This document shows positions 1-8,703 of a DNA stretch of 64,000 nt, one piece after another; the first letter of the stretch is position 1, and every line of letters begins with the position of its first letter. The notes under the pieces are model-generated. The model saw only the letters and a program-made list of their open reading frames with translations, did no database searches and was not told where the DNA came from. Source of the stretch: Planotetraspora sp. A-T 1434 (lineage in GTDB: Bacteria > Actinomycetota > Actinomycetes > Streptosporangiales > Streptosporangiaceae). The stretch covers positions 124,001 to 188,000 of the forward strand of contig NZ_JAOEGB010000006.1 of NCBI RefSeq assembly GCF_025420585.1, in the 5' to 3' direction. The position numbers and the translations under genes are program-made.

Positions 1-51
1 CAGCATATGAGACATGGCGGGCGCGGTCAATCCGGGCTGAGCAGGCAAGCG

Positions 52-1122
52 CTAGTACGCGATGATCTCTTTTGCCTTGCTTGAGATGATTTTGCCCTCA
101 AGTTTCTTCGGGACCGACACATGGGTGGGGTCGCCATCCGACGTGTATCGCTCCTGCGGGTGTTTGTCCAGCCAATCGAGCCAGTACGTCGTGCACCAGC
201 GGCGGCAGTCGCCGTGTTTTCCGTTCGACTGGATCCTCGGGATCGCGTATCGGCTGAACGATTTCGCGTACGGCGAAACCGACGGCTCGGCTCCTGCGAG
301 GAAGACGCCGTCGAAGTGATACGCCGTCCCGTCCCACTCCCCGTCATGCGCCGCGGTCAGCTTCTTCGGCCGGGAGCCGTACGGCAGCGCGAACGTCGTG
401 GAGGCCGGGACGCCGAGCTTCTTGAGCAGCCGCTCCTGCCTGACGATCTGCTCCTTGACCTGCTTGGTGGTGAGGCGGTGGAGATCGGGATGGGAGGAGG
501 TGTGGTTGGCGACCTCGAAGCCGTGGCCGAGGAGCCATTTCACGGCCTGGGCCTGCTGGGCGGGGTCCTTCAGCCCGAAGGGGTTCCGGTTGATCCAGAA
601 CGTCGCGACCGGCCGGAAGTTCGGGTGCTTGGCGGCGACCTCGTAGATGAGGCCCACCGCCGTGTCGTTCTTCGGCATGCCGCCCGCGTCGACCGCGAAG
701 TGGCTCGGGTTCCCATCGTCGAACGTCAGGACGACCGGGTGCGTCCCCGCCGGAGTGTTGATGGTTCCGGACACGAACTCGGCCGCCGTGATCGGCACGT
801 AGTTGTCCTTGGCGAGCCTCTCCAGCTCGCTCCGCACCTGCGCGGGGGTCCGGTCGATGGACGCGATCCGCTTGGGCAGCAGCCGGTGATACATGATCAC
901 CGGTATCAGCCCGGCCTCGTTGGCCTGCGCCTTTCTCGCGGACTCGGCGGTCGCGCTCACGGGCGGGGGCAGCCGGGCGCCGGGCAGCGCGGGCGCCGGC
1001 TTCACCTTGACCCGCGCCTCCGGGCGGCCCGCCGACGGGAGGAGCGCCAGCACGATGAGGCCGATGACGACCACGACCATGTTGGCGACCACCGTCACCC
1101 GGGCAAGATTGCGCACAGTCAT
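52..1122 (-). CDS. Membrane-anchored polysaccharide deacetylase (NodB/CE4 family)
   Basis: Predicted extracytoplasmic carbohydrate esterase of the NodB homology family, removing acyl groups from a cell-wall or extracellular polysaccharide. The 356-residue protein has an N-terminal membrane segment at about residues 10-29, then an Ala/Pro-rich linker to about residue 70. The catalytic core carries the metal/catalytic motif TFDDG at 133-137 and the second metal motif with His207 and His211 (HTSSH). Both signatures expected of an active CE4 enzyme are present. It is transcribed away from the DUF2127 gene, with 53 bp between the divergent starts. The natural substrate cannot be told from sequence. 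Confidence in the fold is high. Confidence 0.88.
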   Translation of the reverse strand: MTVRNLARVTVVANMVVVVIGLIVLALLPSAGRPEARVKVKPAPALPGARLPPPVSATAESARKAQANEAGLIPVIMYHRLLPKRIASIDRTPAQVRSELERLAKDNYVPITAAEFVSGTINTPAGTHPVVLTFDDGNPSHFAVDAGGMPKNDTAVGLIYEVAAKHPNFRPVATFWINRNPFGLKDPAQQAQAVKWLLGHGFEVANHTSSHPDLHRLTTKQVKEQIVRQERLLKKLGVPASTTFALPYGSRPKKLTAAHDGEWDGTAYHFDGVFLAGAEPSVSPYAKSFSRYAIPRIQSNGKHGDCRRWCTTYWLDWLDKHPQERYTSDGDPTHVSVPKKLEGKIISSKAKEIIAY

Positions 1123-1175
1123 CCGACCCTATTACCCCGCCACACACCGACGTTCATGTGTGCTGAAATTCCCTT

Positions 1176-1931
1176 GTGAATTGGAGTCTGAGAGCCTGCG
1201 GGCGGCACGGCCACGTCACCTACGCGCCAGTCGAGCAGCCGTTGCGCGACCGCCTGCGCGCCGAGACCGCGCTGGGCGAGGCATGGCGATGCCTGCGCTG
1301 CGGCGACTTCACCCTCGGGGAGCCGCACGGCTCCGGACCGGCGGAGGACGCGCCGATCGTGCTGCGCGGCCACGCCCTCAGGGACGCGACCATCCTGCGG
1401 CTGCTCGCCGTCTTCCGGTGGGCCAAGGGCCTGCTCGTGCTCGGCGCGGCATACGGCGTGTGGCGGTTCCGCGCCCATCACGACGCCGTCAACCGGGCCT
1501 TCCACGAGGACCTCCCGCTCCTCCAGCCGCTGGCCGACAAGCTCGGCTGGCACCTGGAGGACTCCGGCGTGCTCCACACGCTGCGGACCGTGCTCGCGGC
1601 GGAGACGCGGACGCTGACCTGGATCGGGCTCGGCCTGCTCGTCTTCGGCTCCCTGCTCATGACCGAGGGCGTCGGCCTGTGGCTGCTGAAGCGCTGGGGC
1701 GAGTACTTCGCGGTGGTCGCCACCTCGCTGTTCATCCCCATCGAGATCTACGAGATCGTCGAGAAGGTGACCTGGCTGCGGATCGTCATCCTGTTGATCA
1801 ACATCGCGGCCGTCCTCTACATCCTGCTCAGCAAGAGGCTGTTCGGCCTGCGCGGCGGGCACGCCGCCTACGAGGCCGAACGGCACGAGGCGAGCCTCCT
1901 GGAGGTGGAGGCCTCAGCCGTGGCGCAGTGA
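1176..1931 (+). CDS. Zinc-ribbon plus DUF2127 membrane protein
   Basis: Integral membrane protein of unknown function, 251 residues from a GTG start. The N-terminus has a likely zinc ribbon: Cys8, His11/His13 and a CLRCG knuckle (Cys39, Cys42). It is followed by a membrane segment near 75-92, a soluble stretch, and three hydrophobic helices in the C-terminal half, matching the DUF2127 family layout. The short acidic C-tail is probably cytoplasmic. It lies 53 bp from the divergent deacetylase and ends 16 bp before the convergent polA stop, so it is probably monocistronic. DUF2127 function is unknown; assignment rests on the helix pattern and the EIYEIVEK-type motif between helices. Confidence 0.75.
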   Translation: MNWSLRACGRHGHVTYAPVEQPLRDRLRAETALGEAWRCLRCGDFTLGEPHGSGPAEDAPIVLRGHALRDATILRLLAVFRWAKGLLVLGAAYGVWRFRAHHDAVNRAFHEDLPLLQPLADKLGWHLEDSGVLHTLRTVLAAETRTLTWIGLGLLVFGSLLMTEGVGLWLLKRWGEYFAVVATSLFIPIEIYEIVEKVTWLRIVILLINIAAVLYILLSKRLFGLRGGHAAYEAERHEASLLEVEASAVAQ

Positions 1932-1946
1932 CCCGGGGGACCCGGT

Positions 1947-4628
1947 TCAGTGACCGGCGTCCTCCCAGGTCGAGCCGACCCCGACGGAGACGCCGAGCGG
2001 GACGCGCAGCTCGTAGGCCGCGCACATCTGCTCCCGCACCATCTCGGTCAGCTCGTCCAGCTCGCCCGGGGCGACCTCGAACACCAGCTCGTCGTGGACC
2101 TGGAGGAGCATCCGGGAGCGCATGCCCTCAATGGCCCGCTGCACGTTGAGCATCGCGACCTTGATGATGTCGGCCGCCGAGCCCTGGATGGGCGCGTTGA
2201 GCGCCATCCGCTCGGCCATCTCCCTGCGCTGCCGGTTGTCGCTGGTCAGGTCGGGCAGGTAGCGGCGGCGGCCGAGGATCGTCTCGGTGTAGCCGTCCTT
2301 GCGGGCCTGCGCCACGATCGCGTCGAGGTAGTCGCGGACCCCGCCGAACTCCTCGAAATACTCGTCCTTGAGCGCCCTGGCCTCCGCGACCGGGATGTTC
2401 AGCTGCCCGGAGAGCCCGAAGTCGGACAGGCCGTAGGCCAGGCCGTAGTTCATCGCCTTGATCCGGGCCCGCAGCTCGCCGTCCACCTGCTCCGGCGGCA
2501 GGTCGAAGACCCGGGCCGCGGTCGCCTGGTGGAAGTCGTGGCCCGACTCGAACGCCGCGATCAGCGACTCGTCCTGCGACAGGTGCGCCATGATCCGCAG
2601 CTCGATCTGGCTGTAGTCGGCCGTCAGCAGCGTGTCGTAGCCCTCCCCCACCACGAAGCCCTTCCGGATCCGGCGGCCCTCGGCGGTCCTGATCGGGATG
2701 TTCTGCAGGTTGGGCTTCTCGCTGGACAGCCGCCCGGTCGCCGCGATGATCTGGTTGAACGTGGTGTGGATCCGCCCGTCGTCGCCGATCTCCTTGATCA
2801 GGCCCTCGACCGTCGTGCGGAGCTTGGTCTGGTCGCGGTGCCTCAGCAGGATCGTCGGCAGCTCGTTGTCGGTCTGCAGCGCTAGCGAGGCGAGGGCGTC
2901 CGCGTCGGTCGTGTAGCCGGTCTTGATCTTCTTCGTCTTGGGCAGGCCGAGCTTGACGAAAAGGATCTCCTGGAGCTGCTTGGGCGAGCCCAGGTTGAAC
3001 TGCTCCCCCACGACCTCGTGGGCGGCCTCGACGGCCTGCTTCACGGCCGCGCCGAATTCGGCCTCCAGCGCCGCGAAATACTGCCGGTCGGCGGCGATGC
3101 CGGTCCTTTCCATCTCGGCCAGCACCCGCACCAGCGGCAGCTCCACATCGATGACCAGACGCGTCCCGCCGCGCTGGGACAGGTGGCCCTCCAGGGCCTC
3201 GGCCAGGTCGCGCACGGCCTGGGCGCGCAGCGCCAGGTCCCGCGCGGCTCCGGCGTCGGCGTCGTCGAACAGCGAGCCCTGCCCGTTGGGCGCGGACTCG
3301 GCCCGCAACTCCCGGTGCAGGTAGCGCAGGACGAGGTCGTCGAGCGGGAACGAGCGCTGCCCCGGCATGGCCAGGTAGGCCGCCAGGGCCGTGTCACAGG
3401 TGAGCCCGCGCAGGTCCAGCCCGAGCGCCCACAGCGCCAGCAGCGGCCCCTTGGAGTCGTGTACGGCTTTCGCCTTCGACTCGTCGGCCAGCCACGCCGC
3501 CAGGGCGGCCTCGTCCTCGGGGGTGAGCTGGGTGGGATCGATGTAGGCCGCGCCCGTGGCGGAGGCGACGGCGATGCCGTCCAGCCGGCCCGTGCCGCTG
3601 CCGTACGCCCCCTTGAACTCCAGCCCGGCCCGGCCCTTGGGGAGGGCCTGGAGCCAGCCGGCCACCTGGCCGGGCTCCAGCACGGTCACCTCGAGCTCGA
3701 AGCCCGCCTCGGCCTCCGGCTCCGTCGTGCCGAGCGTCTTGAAGAGCCGCTCGCGCAGCTCGCCGCGGATCTGCAGCGAGTCGAGGAGCTTGTTGACCTC
3801 CTCGCGGTCCCACTGGCCCATCGTGAGGCCGGCCACGTCGGCGTCGAGCGTGACGTCGCGCTTCAACTCGGTCAGCATCCGGTTGTGGATCACCTGGCCG
3901 AGGTGCTCGCGGAGCTTGTCGCCGACCTTGCCCTTGACCTCGTCGGCCCGCCTGACCAGCTCGTCCAGCGAGCCGTACTCGGCGATCCACTTGGTCGCGG
4001 TCTTCTCGCCCACGCTGGGGATGCTGGGCAGGTTGTCGCTCGGGTCGCCGCGCAGCGCCGCGAAGTCGGGATACTGCGCCGGGGTCAGGCCGTACTTCTC
4101 GATCACGGCCTCGGGGGTGAACCGGGTCATGTCGCTGATGCCCCGCCTGGTCATCAGCACCGTGACGTTCTCGTTCACGAGCTGCAGGGCGTCGCGGTCG
4201 CCGGTGACGATCAGGACGTTCATGTCCTTGCCGGCGGCCTGCGTGGCCAGCGTCGCGATCAGGTCGTCGGCCTCGAACCCAGCCAGCCACAGGCGCGGGA
4301 TCCGCAGCGCGTCGAGCAGCTCGTAGATGAGCTGCATCTGGCCGCGGAAGTCCTCAGGGGTCTCCGACCGGTTGGCCTTGTAGCCGTCGAACGCCTCATG
4401 CCGGAAGGTCGGCTCGCTCCGGTCGAAACAGACCGCCACGTGGCTCGGCTGCTCGTCGCGCAGGATGTTGGCGAGCATCGAGGTGAAGCCGTAGACCGCT
4501 TCCGTGTGCTGCCCGTCCGTCGTCATCAGGTTCGCGTCCTTCAGGGCGTAGAAGGCGCGGTACGCAAGAGAATGCCCGTCCAGAAGCAGCAGGCACGGAC
4601 GGGTGGGGGTCGGTTCACTCTTCGGCAC
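1947..4628 (-). CDS. polA: DNA polymerase I
   Basis: Repair and Okazaki-fragment polymerase, 893 residues. Domains in order: a 5'-3' exonuclease (about 10-300, with the DDL acidic cluster at 121-123 and a helix-hairpin-helix region around PSVGEKTA), a 3'-5' exonuclease-like domain (about 310-490), and the family A polymerase (about 500-893). Polymerase motif A has catalytic Asp671 (DYSQIELR), motif B reads KAMNYGLAYG with Tyr728, and motif C has HDE with catalytic Asp846. The middle domain lacks the DxE and downstream acidic exonuclease residues, so proofreading is probably absent, as is usual for actinobacterial Pol I. Tyr728 occupies the position of Phe in E. coli Pol I. It is convergent with the DUF2127 gene. 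Confidence 0.97.
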   Translation of the reverse strand: MPKSEPTPTRPCLLLLDGHSLAYRAFYALKDANLMTTDGQHTEAVYGFTSMLANILRDEQPSHVAVCFDRSEPTFRHEAFDGYKANRSETPEDFRGQMQLIYELLDALRIPRLWLAGFEADDLIATLATQAAGKDMNVLIVTGDRDALQLVNENVTVLMTRRGISDMTRFTPEAVIEKYGLTPAQYPDFAALRGDPSDNLPSIPSVGEKTATKWIAEYGSLDELVRRADEVKGKVGDKLREHLGQVIHNRMLTELKRDVTLDADVAGLTMGQWDREEVNKLLDSLQIRGELRERLFKTLGTTEPEAEAGFELEVTVLEPGQVAGWLQALPKGRAGLEFKGAYGSGTGRLDGIAVASATGAAYIDPTQLTPEDEAALAAWLADESKAKAVHDSKGPLLALWALGLDLRGLTCDTALAAYLAMPGQRSFPLDDLVLRYLHRELRAESAPNGQGSLFDDADAGAARDLALRAQAVRDLAEALEGHLSQRGGTRLVIDVELPLVRVLAEMERTGIAADRQYFAALEAEFGAAVKQAVEAAHEVVGEQFNLGSPKQLQEILFVKLGLPKTKKIKTGYTTDADALASLALQTDNELPTILLRHRDQTKLRTTVEGLIKEIGDDGRIHTTFNQIIAATGRLSSEKPNLQNIPIRTAEGRRIRKGFVVGEGYDTLLTADYSQIELRIMAHLSQDESLIAAFESGHDFHQATAARVFDLPPEQVDGELRARIKAMNYGLAYGLSDFGLSGQLNIPVAEARALKDEYFEEFGGVRDYLDAIVAQARKDGYTETILGRRRYLPDLTSDNRQRREMAERMALNAPIQGSAADIIKVAMLNVQRAIEGMRSRMLLQVHDELVFEVAPGELDELTEMVREQMCAAYELRVPLGVSVGVGSTWEDAGH

Positions 4629-4690
4629 ACCCGCAGCCTAGTCTCCCTCTACGACAGAAACCCCAGGCTCTTCCCACAGGAGGCGTCCCC

Positions 4691-5131
4691 TTGACCTTGA
4701 CCGATCCCGAGGAATTCCTGGAGTTCATGAACAAGTCCGGCGAAGGCCACCTGCCCGAGCGCATGGGAATCGAGATCCTGGAGGCGAGCGCCGAAAGGGT
4801 CGTCGGCCGCATGCCCGTCGAGGGCAACACCCAGCCGTACGGCCTGCTCCACGGAGGCGCCTCCTGCGTGCTGGCCGAGACCCTCGGCTCGATGGGAGCC
4901 GCCCTGTACGCCGGGGAGGGAGGGGGCGCCGTCGGCATCGAGATCAACGCCACGCATCACCGCTCCGCCTCGTCGGGGCACGTCACCGGCGTCGCGACGC
5001 GCCTGCACGGCGGCCGGACGCTCGCGACCTACGACATCGAGATCAGCGACGACCAGGGGCGGCGCGTCTGCACCGCCCGGCTGACGTGCATGCTGCGCGA
5101 CACCGGGACCGTGAACGGCTCGGCTTCCTGA
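4691..5131 (+). CDS. PaaI-family hotdog thioesterase
   Basis: Small hotdog-fold acyl-CoA thioesterase, 146 residues, starting at a TTG preceded by a good ribosome site (AGGAGG, 4678-4683). The motif around 48-63 (QPYGLLHGG followed by Glu63) matches the catalytic HGG and downstream acidic residue of the PaaI/YdiI/EntH subgroup. The length is normal for a single-domain tetrameric enzyme. It is divergent from polA with 62 bp between starts. Substrate is open: menaquinone-pathway DHNA-CoA and phenylacetyl-CoA are both possible in this family. Confidence 0.85.
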   Translation: MTLTDPEEFLEFMNKSGEGHLPERMGIEILEASAERVVGRMPVEGNTQPYGLLHGGASCVLAETLGSMGAALYAGEGGGAVGIEINATHHRSASSGHVTGVATRLHGGRTLATYDIEISDDQGRRVCTARLTCMLRDTGTVNGSAS

Positions 5132-5500
5132 AACCGGGCGCTCGCGATATTCGCCCTCATAACGGAACAGCTTGCGACTCTCTTTGCACGCGGGCCCCTC
5201 AGGTCGCTACCGTTGTGGCCCCGAGCCCGTGGGAGACCGAGTAGACAACGTGCAGAGCCGGGGAAGCTGTGCACGGACCCAAAGGTCCACCGCGGGCTCA
5301 TCGGCTTTCCCGCGTTAATCGGTATGACCTGGGAAGCTTTCTCACGCCAGTGACACACCCTGGTCACCGATTGGTGACGAACGGGCCCGAATCGGGCGAC
5401 CTGGGCTTATGCTCCGGCCACAACGTCGCCGACAGGGCGATGTCGCCTGTTCGGAATGGGGGGGCACCACCCCGCCATGACCTAAATAGAGGGAGCACCA
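5132..5500 (+). promoter_or_regulatory. Leader region upstream of the liv operon
   Basis: This 369-base stretch contains no convincing gene. It holds a perfect inverted repeat GTCACC-gatt-GGTGAC at 5363-5378, with a further GTGAC half-site at 5350-5354, which together look like a regulator site. A G-rich run pairing with CCACCCC lies near 5459-5473. The weak ribosome site GAGGGA lies just upstream of the TTG start of livH. The likely liv promoter is in the second half (TTATGCT near 5408 could be a -10 element), but no strong -35 partner is visible. Confidence 0.4.
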
Positions 5501-6778
5501 TTGCGCAGAGCCGTGATCGCGTTCACGGCCTTCCTGGGTGGACTCGTCCTACTCCTCTCCTCCCCCGCCTGGGCGGACGGGGAGGCACTGAAGGGCACAC
5601 TCCAAAACCAAGGCCAGCCGGTGAACGGCGTGAAGATCAGCGTGACGACCCAGGACGGCAAACCCGTCGCAGAGGTCACGTCAGGCGCGGACGGCAAGTG
5701 GCAGGTGCCCGTCCCCAAGGCTGGTGAGTACAAGGTCACCCTCGACCAGAAGACGCTCCCCTCCGGGGTCGCCCTCAAGTTCAAGGACAAGGACACGCTC
5801 ACCGTACAGGTGTACGAAGGCAGCCAGCGTAACGTGCTGTTCGCCCTCGGGGCCGCCGGACAGCAGGGCAACGGCCCGGCCTCCTCTGACTCGTCGTTCT
5901 GGAACCGCGTCGCCCAGCTCACCTTCGAAGGCTTCAACCTCGGCCTCATCATCGCGCTCGCGGCCATGGGCCTGTCCCTCATCTTCGGGACCACCGGGCT
6001 CACCAATTTCGCCCATGGCGAGCTGCTGACCCTGGGTGCGATGTCCGCCTACTTCTTCAACGTCGTCCTCGGGATTCAGCTGATCCCGGCGACCGTGATC
6101 GCCGTCATCGTCGGCGGGGCCTTCGGCTACCTGCAGGATCGATTCTTCTGGGGCAAGCTGCGGCAGCGGGGCAGCAGCCTGCTGGCCATGATGATCATTT
6201 CCATCGGCCTGGCCCTGTTCCTTCGCTACCTGTTCCTGTTCCTGTTCGGCGGGGAGAGCGCCGCCTACACCGACTACAACGCCCAGGCCGGCATCCAGGT
6301 CGGGCCGATCTCGGCCGCGCCCAAGAACTTCATCGCCATGGGCATCGAGCTCGCCGTTCTGTTGATCGTGGGCCTCGCGCTCCTGAAGACCCGCACGGGC
6401 AAGGCCGCCCGAGCCGTCGCGGACAACCCGGCGCTCGCCGCGTCATCCGGCATCAACGTCGACAGGGTCATCCGCATCATCTGGACCGCGGGCGGGGCCG
6501 TCGCGGCGCTCGCGGGCGTCATGCTGGGCCTCTCCCAGAACGTCGGCTACCAGATGGGCTTCCAGATCCTGCTGCTCGTCTTCGCGGGCGTCACCCTGGG
6601 CGGGCTGGGCACCGCATTCGGCGCCCTGGTCGGCTCCATCGTCGTCGGCCTCTTCATTCAGCTGTCCACCCTCGTGGTACCGACCGAGCTGAAGACCGTC
6701 GGCGCACTGCTGGTGCTCATCCTCGTCATGCTCTTCCGGCCGCAGGGCATCCTGGGCCGGCGCGAGCGCATCGGCTGA
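5501..6778 (+). CDS. livH: Branched-chain amino-acid ABC permease with signal peptide and extra beta domain
   Basis: Inner-membrane permease of the LivH type, 425 residues from a TTG start, about 120-130 residues longer than the usual family member. The extension consists of a cleavable-looking signal peptide (1-26, ending AWA), then a region at about 28-115 resembling a carboxypeptidase regulatory-like/Ig-like beta domain, then a short Ser/Gly linker. The permease proper begins near residue 143 with eight or so membrane helices and the conserved TTGLTNFAHGE motif at 164-173, ending in the typical FRPQGILG. It is first in a livH-livM-livG-livF operon. The Ig-like domain would sit outside the membrane, near the binding protein. 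Substrate (branched-chain amino acids, urea or amides) is inferred from family only. Confidence 0.9.
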   Translation: MRRAVIAFTAFLGGLVLLLSSPAWADGEALKGTLQNQGQPVNGVKISVTTQDGKPVAEVTSGADGKWQVPVPKAGEYKVTLDQKTLPSGVALKFKDKDTLTVQVYEGSQRNVLFALGAAGQQGNGPASSDSSFWNRVAQLTFEGFNLGLIIALAAMGLSLIFGTTGLTNFAHGELLTLGAMSAYFFNVVLGIQLIPATVIAVIVGGAFGYLQDRFFWGKLRQRGSSLLAMMIISIGLALFLRYLFLFLFGGESAAYTDYNAQAGIQVGPISAAPKNFIAMGIELAVLLIVGLALLKTRTGKAARAVADNPALAASSGINVDRVIRIIWTAGGAVAALAGVMLGLSQNVGYQMGFQILLLVFAGVTLGGLGTAFGALVGSIVVGLFIQLSTLVVPTELKTVGALLVLILVMLFRPQGILGRRERIG

Positions 6779-6791
6779 TCGGAGACCACAC

Positions 6792-7784
6792 GTGGACTGG
6801 AACAGCATCTTCGTCACCACGGTCAAGGCCTCGATCGGCCTCGAAACCGTCGTTTACGCGCTCGCCGCCATCGGCCTCAACGTCCAGTTCGGCTACGCGG
6901 GACTGCTCAACTTCGGCCAGGCCGCCTTCCTCGGCGTCGCCGCATACGGCCTGGCGGTCACTGTCGCCACCTTCCAGCTGCCGTTCTGGCTCGGCATCGT
7001 CATCGGGCTCGCCGCCACCGTCGTGCTCGCGTTCCTCCTCGGAATCCCGACCCTGCGACTGCGCGCCGATTACCTCGCCATCGTCACCATCGCCGCGGCG
7101 GAGATCGTCCGGCTCATCTTCCGGGCGGTCAAGTTCAAGGATGTCTTCGGCGGATCCGACGGCCTCCAGAGCTTCTCCGGCGACTTCTACGCGATGAACC
7201 CCTACGCGCCCGGCTCGTACGGCATCGGCTCGATCACCTTCACCGAGCGGACGATGTGGGTCCTCACGGTCGGCTGGATCCTCGTCGCGCTGTCCTGCGC
7301 GCTGGTCTACCTGCTCATGAAGAGCCCGTGGGGCCGCGTCCTGAAGGCCATCCGCGAGGACGAGGACGCCGTGCGCAGCCTCGGCAAGAACGTGTTCTCC
7401 TACAAGATGCAGGCGCTGGTCCTCGGCGGCATCATCGGCTGTCTCGGCGGGTTCGTCTTCGCCCTCGGCCAGGCCTCCGTGCAGCCCGACCTGTACGGAA
7501 CCGAGTTCACCTTCTACGCGTACACGATCGTGATCCTCGGCGGGGCGGCGCGTGTCTTCAGCCCGGTCGTCGGCGCGGCCATCTTCTGGGTGCTGCTGGT
7601 CTTCATCGGCAACACGCTCGCCGAAGCGGTCGGCTCCGGGGTGATCCCCTCGTCGATCATGACGGTCAGCCAGGCCGGCTCGGTCCGCTTCATGCTCGTC
7701 GGCCTCGGCCTGATGCTGTTGCTCATCTTCCGGCCCCAGGGCATCTTCGGCGACAAGAGGGAGATCGCGCTCGATGCACGCTGA
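6792..7784 (+). CDS. livM: Branched-chain amino-acid ABC permease
   Basis: Second transmembrane subunit of the importer, 330 residues from a GTG start. It has the LivM hallmarks: NVQFGYAGLLNFGQAAF near the N-terminus, the cytoplasmic coupling segment around KAIREDEDAVRSLGKN, and the C-terminal FRPQGIFG motif. It begins 13 bp after livH and overlaps livG by 11 bp, so it is translationally coupled. Unlike livH it has no extra N-terminal domain. Confidence 0.92.
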   Translation: MDWNSIFVTTVKASIGLETVVYALAAIGLNVQFGYAGLLNFGQAAFLGVAAYGLAVTVATFQLPFWLGIVIGLAATVVLAFLLGIPTLRLRADYLAIVTIAAAEIVRLIFRAVKFKDVFGGSDGLQSFSGDFYAMNPYAPGSYGIGSITFTERTMWVLTVGWILVALSCALVYLLMKSPWGRVLKAIREDEDAVRSLGKNVFSYKMQALVLGGIIGCLGGFVFALGQASVQPDLYGTEFTFYAYTIVILGGAARVFSPVVGAAIFWVLLVFIGNTLAEAVGSGVIPSSIMTVSQAGSVRFMLVGLGLMLLLIFRPQGIFGDKREIALDAR

Positions 7785-8703
7785 CACGACCACCGCCAAG
7801 AAGGAGGCCGCGCTGGCCGTCTTCGCGGGCCTCGAGACCGAGCCGGGCGTCCCCAAGCCGGACCCGATCCTGGTCATCGACAAGGTCGTCCGCAGGTTCG
7901 GCGGCCTCACCGCGGTCGACGTCGACCACGTCGAGATCCAGCGCGGCTCGATCACCGCCCTCATCGGGCCCAACGGAGCGGGCAAGACGACGTTCTTCAA
8001 CCAGCTCACCGGCTTCGACACCGCCGACGCCGGATCCTGGACCTTCAACGGCAAGCCGATGAACGGCGTCCCCGCACACCGGGTGGCCAGGCAGGGAATG
8101 GTCCGCACGTTCCAGCTCACCAAGGCCCTGTCCAAGCTGACCGTCATGGAGAACATGCGGCTGGGCGCGCAGAACCAGCGCGGGGAGAACTTCTTCCGCG
8201 CCCTCATCCCCGGCAGCTGGCGCGGCCAGGAGGACGAGATCACCGAGCGGGCCGAGGAGCTCCTCGAGCGCTTCAAGCTCGCCGCCAAGCGCGACGACTT
8301 CGCCGGCTCCCTCTCAGGCGGCCAGCGCAAGCTCCTCGAGATGGCCCGCGCCCTCATGGTCGGCCCCGAGCTCGTCATGCTCGACGAGCCGATGGCCGGG
8401 GTGAACCCCGCGCTCACCCAGTCCCTCCTCGGGCACGTCAAGAACCTGCGCGAGGAGGGCATGACCGTGCTGTTCGTCGAGCACGACATGGACATGGTCC
8501 GCGACATCAGCGACTGGGTCATCGTCATGGCACAGGGCGCGGTCATCGCGGAGGGCCCGCCGGACACGATCATGTCGGACCAGCGCGTCATCGACGCCTA
8601 CCTCGGCGCCCACCACGACGCGCCGATGTCCGTCGAGGAGGCGGAAGAGCAGCTTCACGAGGCCGAGGCCGAGCTCGAGGCCGAGATCGAGGAGAAGGCA
8701 TGA
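7774..8703 (+). CDS. livG: Branched-chain amino-acid ABC transporter ATPase, LivG
   Basis: Nucleotide-binding subunit, 309 residues. Walker A is GPNGAGKTT at about 65-73, the signature is LSGGQRKLLEMA, Walker B is VMLDEPMAG, and the switch His is in FVEHDMDMV. It is longer than typical LivG (about 255) because of a roughly 30-residue N-terminal leader and an acidic Glu/Ala-rich C-terminal tail predicted to be helical. The first bases lie within livM and the last four (ATGA) are shared with livF. Confidence 0.92.
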   Translation: MHADTTTAKKEAALAVFAGLETEPGVPKPDPILVIDKVVRRFGGLTAVDVDHVEIQRGSITALIGPNGAGKTTFFNQLTGFDTADAGSWTFNGKPMNGVPAHRVARQGMVRTFQLTKALSKLTVMENMRLGAQNQRGENFFRALIPGSWRGQEDEITERAEELLERFKLAAKRDDFAGSLSGGQRKLLEMARALMVGPELVMLDEPMAGVNPALTQSLLGHVKNLREEGMTVLFVEHDMDMVRDISDWVIVMAQGAVIAEGPPDTIMSDQRVIDAYLGAHHDAPMSVEEAEEQLHEAEAELEAEIEEKA

